Translations under genes and position numbers: made by a program
The notes under the pieces: generated by a model
Told to the model about the DNA's origin: nothing
The model's database searches: none
Seen by the model: the letters and a program-made list of their open reading frames with translations, nothing else
Source of the DNA: Sphingomonas aerophila
GTDB lineage: Bacteria; Pseudomonadota; Alphaproteobacteria; Sphingomonadales; Sphingomonadaceae
NCBI RefSeq assembly: GCF_014199305.1
Contig: NZ_JACIJK010000009.1
Location: 1 to 64,000 of the forward strand
Direction of reading: 5' to 3'
Length of the DNA stretch: 64,000 bases
In this document: in pieces, positions 62,057-64,000 of the stretch
Layout: each line of letters starts with the position of its first letter
How positions within the stretch are numbered: the stretch's first letter is position 1

Positions 62057-62255
62057 GCGATCAGCTTAGCAGCTTAGGAACATTCGCCGCCGCGGAGGTG
62101 AGCCCCAGCGTCGTCAGTTGGCGCTTTGGCCCCGCTGGCCCGCCGTCCTGACATGGTGGCCAGCGGTGCTGGCCTTGTACTCGCTTCGCTTCGTAACCAT
62201 CTGAGGGCTGCTACAGTCGCATATTGACGGTTTTCGGCGCTTTGCGGCTCCTTCT

Positions 62256-62323
62256 CCTTCCTTCCCTGCTTCCCATGGCACCGGGCGGGCCGACACGCGG
62301 CTTGCCCCATCAAAGAAGGAAGG
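62256..62323 (+). promoter_or_regulatory. cspA leader with a pyrimidine tract complementary to the ribosome binding site
   Basis: CCTTCCTTC (62256-62264) is perfectly complementary to GAAGGAAGG (62315-62323), which is the ribosome binding site just ahead of the cspA ATG. The 50-nt loop is GC-rich and may fold internally. The pairing could hide the ribosome binding site and make translation depend on temperature or on Csp binding, as reported for other cold-shock leaders. Inferred from sequence only. Confidence 0.4.
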
Positions 62324-62328
62324 CTCCC

Positions 62329-62541
62329 ATGAGCACCACTGGCACCGTAAAGTTTTTCAACGCCGACAAGGGCTATGGCTTCATTGCGCCCGACAACGGT
62401 GGCAACGACGCGTTTGTGCATATCTCCGCCGTTGAGCGTGCAGGCATGATCACGCTGAACCAAAACCAGCGCGTTTCGTTTGAACTGGAAGAGGATCGCC
62501 GCGGCAAGATGGCCGCTGTGAACCTGTCACACGCGGACTGA
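62329..62541 (+). CDS. Cold-shock protein (CspA family)
   Basis: The 70-residue OB-fold nucleic-acid chaperone has TGTVKFFNADKGYGFIAPDNGGNDAFVHISAVE, which includes RNP1 (KGYGFI) and RNP2 (DAFVHIS), then VSFELEEDRRGKMAAVNL. It binds single-stranded RNA/DNA and melts RNA structures. An in-frame extension upstream exists, but MSTTGTVKFF is the normal start with a strong GAAGGAAGG ribosome binding site. It is followed by a stable hairpin. Confidence 0.95.
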   Translation: MSTTGTVKFFNADKGYGFIAPDNGGNDAFVHISAVERAGMITLNQNQRVSFELEEDRRGKMAAVNLSHAD

Positions 62542-62553
62542 TATCCGCCGCAA

Positions 62554-62575
62554 GGGCGCAGCGACGGCTGCGCCC
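62554..62575 (+). terminator. GC-rich hairpin after cspA (no T-tract)
   Basis: GGGCGCAGC-GACG-GCTGCGCCC is a perfect 9-bp stem with a 4-nt loop, 12 bp after the cspA stop. As after sdhB, no T-run follows. The two hairpins share the GGGC.GCAGC/GCTGC.GCCC design. Confidence 0.55.
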
Positions 62576-62720
62576 GAGCCAAAGGGCGGGCCCGGCCAAC
62601 GGCGCGATACGCACCGGCCGACGACACGGGATCTAGTCCCGCGTCCACCCGCCCCAGGTTCGAACAAGCCCATCAGGGCCCGAATTCCAGCTCCCTCAAC
62701 CCCAGCCCACGGAGCCGCCC

Positions 62721-62939
62721 ATGCGCGACAGCGACACCTTCACCGCCCACGCCACCCGTTGCCGTCAGGAAGCCGACGCCGCGACGTTGGACAATGTTCG
62801 CGACCGTTCGCTCCGCGCGGAAGCCGCCTGGGCCGCCATGGCTGAGCGCAGCCTGAAGTCCGAAACCGCCCGCGATGCCCGCGAGGCACGCCCGCTTGAG
62901 GAAGTCGCGCCAGAGGTCTTCCTGCCCACCGGACGCTGA
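62721..62939 (+). CDS. Small hypothetical protein
   Basis: The 72-residue, highly charged, helix-prone protein (CRQEADAATLDNVRDRSLRAEAAWAAMAERSLKSETARDAREA) has no signal peptide or membrane segment. GGAGCCGCCC precedes the ATG. The single-helix pattern, with an AWxxMAERxxKxE stretch, recalls short conserved proteins of sphingomonads, which have no assigned function. Low-complexity helical content at this GC means some caution is needed. Confidence 0.65.
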   Translation: MRDSDTFTAHATRCRQEADAATLDNVRDRSLRAEAAWAAMAERSLKSETARDAREARPLEEVAPEVFLPTGR

Positions 62940-62996
62940 CGACTGGACGGGGCGCACGACCGCTCCGCCACGCTGGCGTCGACGATCCTGGCGAGT

Positions 62997-63024
62997 GTTG
63001 GGCGAGGTAGCCGCGCTCGCCAAC
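62997..63024 (-). terminator. Possible hairpin after the minus-strand oxidoreductase
   Basis: GTTGGGCGAG (62997-63006) and CTCGCCAAC (63016-63024) form a 9-bp stem with one bulged base and a 9-nt loop, 7 bp beyond the oxidoreductase stop. No T-tract. It could serve as a weak terminator for that gene or for the 72-residue gene reading toward it. Confidence 0.3.
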
Positions 63025-63031
63025 GAGCTTC

Positions 63032-63685
63032 TCATGTCCGCTTGGGCGTCAGGACGTTGTGATCGGCGTCCTTCATCTCGCGCACAAGGGTGCGCGCGCG
63101 CATGTCGACGTCGCTAAGGTGACATTGCACCGCGAACTCGCTCGTCTCTGGCGTGATCAGGCCGAAGTGGAAATGCCTCGACGCCTGCATCTGAAACGCA
63201 TGTGTTATGTAGGTGTCGAAGATGCTTTCGAGCGACCTCGGCTGGCCATGCAGGGCGAGCCAGACGTCGCTCGCCGCGGACGAGGTGAAGCTGACAAGGC
63301 GTTTGCCGGTGAGAACACCCTGCGCGGTGCGCGCCTGAATCGCGGATGGCTCCACGCCGCTACCCAGGACCCGCTCGACGTACCCCTTGAGCATGGCGGG
63401 CGCGGAGCCGAACCAAATCGGGTAAACCAGAACGAAGACGTCCGCGCCGCGGATGACGTCGAGTTCATCCTCCACGTCCTTGCACCGCACGCTGTTGGGT
63501 CCCGGGCGCTCGGCGCTGTGCAGCACCGGGTCGAAGCCCATCCGGTAGAGATCGCGCAAGACGGCCTGGTGACCCGCCGCCTGCACGGACGCGCAATAAC
63601 GTTCGGCGACAGAGGCGTTGAAGCTTCTTTCTTCCGGGTGGCAAAGGATGACGACGTGGCGCGGCGCGGCCTGATCGATGGACAC
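63032..63685 (-). CDS. NAD(P)H-dependent oxidoreductase (flavodoxin-like fold)
   Basis: The 217-residue flavoprotein belongs to the NQO1/MdaB/KefF-type family, with HVVILCHPEERSFNASVAERYC at the N-terminus (FMN/FAD phosphate loop), VFVLVYPIWFGSAPAMLKGYVERVLGSG (the WxGxPAxLKxxxDR motif of the family, in modified form) and FTSSAAS. It is likely to reduce quinones or nitro compounds by two electrons in the cytoplasm. The ATG at 63685 is preceded by AAGGAGC. Confidence 0.88.
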   Translation of the reverse strand: MSIDQAAPRHVVILCHPEERSFNASVAERYCASVQAAGHQAVLRDLYRMGFDPVLHSAERPGPNSVRCKDVEDELDVIRGADVFVLVYPIWFGSAPAMLKGYVERVLGSGVEPSAIQARTAQGVLTGKRLVSFTSSAASDVWLALHGQPRSLESIFDTYITHAFQMQASRHFHFGLITPETSEFAVQCHLSDVDMRARTLVREMKDADHNVLTPKRT

Positions 63686-63773
63686 GGGATGCTCCTTCCG
63701 CGCGAGTCTGGATCATCGGACGCTGCTTTGCAGTCCGTAAGATCACGGATGGTTGCCTACGTCCGCGAAGGGC

Positions 63774-63917
63774 TCAGGACCCATCCTGACGGACCAGCAG
63801 CAGGATCAGCTGGAGTATGACGATCACCGCGATCCCCGACCCGCCAACGGCCAGGCGTGGCTGATCATGAGCGGTTCTGACGAGCCGATCGATGACCGCG
63901 AAATGTGTGCTGCGCAT
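63774..63917 (-). CDS. Very small membrane protein
   Basis: The 47-residue reading frame has ATG at 63917 preceded by a strong GGGGAGAGA ribosome binding site. The sequence has a charged N-terminal half (MRSTHFAVIDRLVRTAHDQPR), then one hydrophobic helix (LAVGGSGIAVIVILQLILLLV), and a short polar tail. This is the usual layout of single-pass inner-membrane microproteins. It is too short for family assignment. The upstream region to the window end (63918-64000) holds no visible gene. Confidence 0.5.
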   Translation of the reverse strand: MRSTHFAVIDRLVRTAHDQPRLAVGGSGIAVIVILQLILLLVRQDGS

Positions 63918-64000
63918 GGGTGTCTCTCCCCTAGGCAGAATCGGCTTACCCGCTCGCGGCGAGGTTGCGGTATTCGTTTACTTACGGAGGGTCCGGCTCC

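Overview
The window looks like a chromosomal segment from a sphingomonad (Sphingomonas-like Alphaproteobacterium). This rests on high GC, many TGATG/ATGA-coupled genes, NodT-type and DUF2459 proteins, a TCA cluster of the mdh-sucD-sucA-sucB-lpd type, and numerous short palindromic intergenic repeats of the CCCCGGC...GCCGGGG kind. About 62 protein-coding genes can be supported, two of them visibly broken. No rRNA, tRNA, insertion sequence or CRISPR array was recognised.

Layout. 1-4971: the tail-end start of a mannitol dehydrogenase-family gene, an Ala/Pro-rich secreted protein, ugd, gpsA, an isochorismatase-like hydrolase and a Crp/Fnr regulator. 5023-16210: acs (minus strand) diverges from a tightly coupled ten-gene propionate/methylmalonyl-CoA operon (pccB, a ribbon-helix-helix-like protein, a coiled-coil protein, epimerase, an enoyl-CoA hydratase-family enzyme, methylmalonyl-CoA mutase, an LprI-like protein, bioB, a secreted protein, pccA). 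Biotin synthase thus travels with the biotin carboxylase. 16282-21239: a MacAB/NodT-like tripartite efflux operon. 21265-28781 (minus): a molybdenum hydroxylase operon (2Fe-2S subunit, FAD subunit with a probable 4Fe-4S site, two tandem molybdopterin subunits, XdhC, MocA). 28904-35947: phosphodiesterase, NhaA, phenylalanine hydroxylase, and a three-gene operon holding a subclass B3 metallo-beta-lactamase between an SDR and prmA. 35977-38715: two soluble methyl-accepting proteins with near-identical signalling halves.

38892-55633 is a central-carbon region: sdhCDA, then three unrelated genes (a secreted HExxH protein, an SDR on the other strand, a ClpP-like protein), then sdhB, a thioesterase, zapE, mdh, sucD, sucA, sucB and lpdA. 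Each gap from mdh to lpdA carries a palindromic or inverted repeat; one gap holds a GIY-YIG endonuclease gene interrupted by an in-frame stop. sucC is not in the window.

55711-63917: an AraC regulator, small conserved proteins, uvrA, then an AT-richer insert (about 60.6-62.06 kb) encoding a SIR2-like NADase-type protein broken by one frameshift plus a 115-residue partner of unknown function, which is the best candidate here for an uncharacterised defence-type module. Then follow a cold-shock protein whose ribosome binding site can pair with an upstream pyrimidine tract, small proteins, and a flavodoxin-fold NAD(P)H oxidoreductase.
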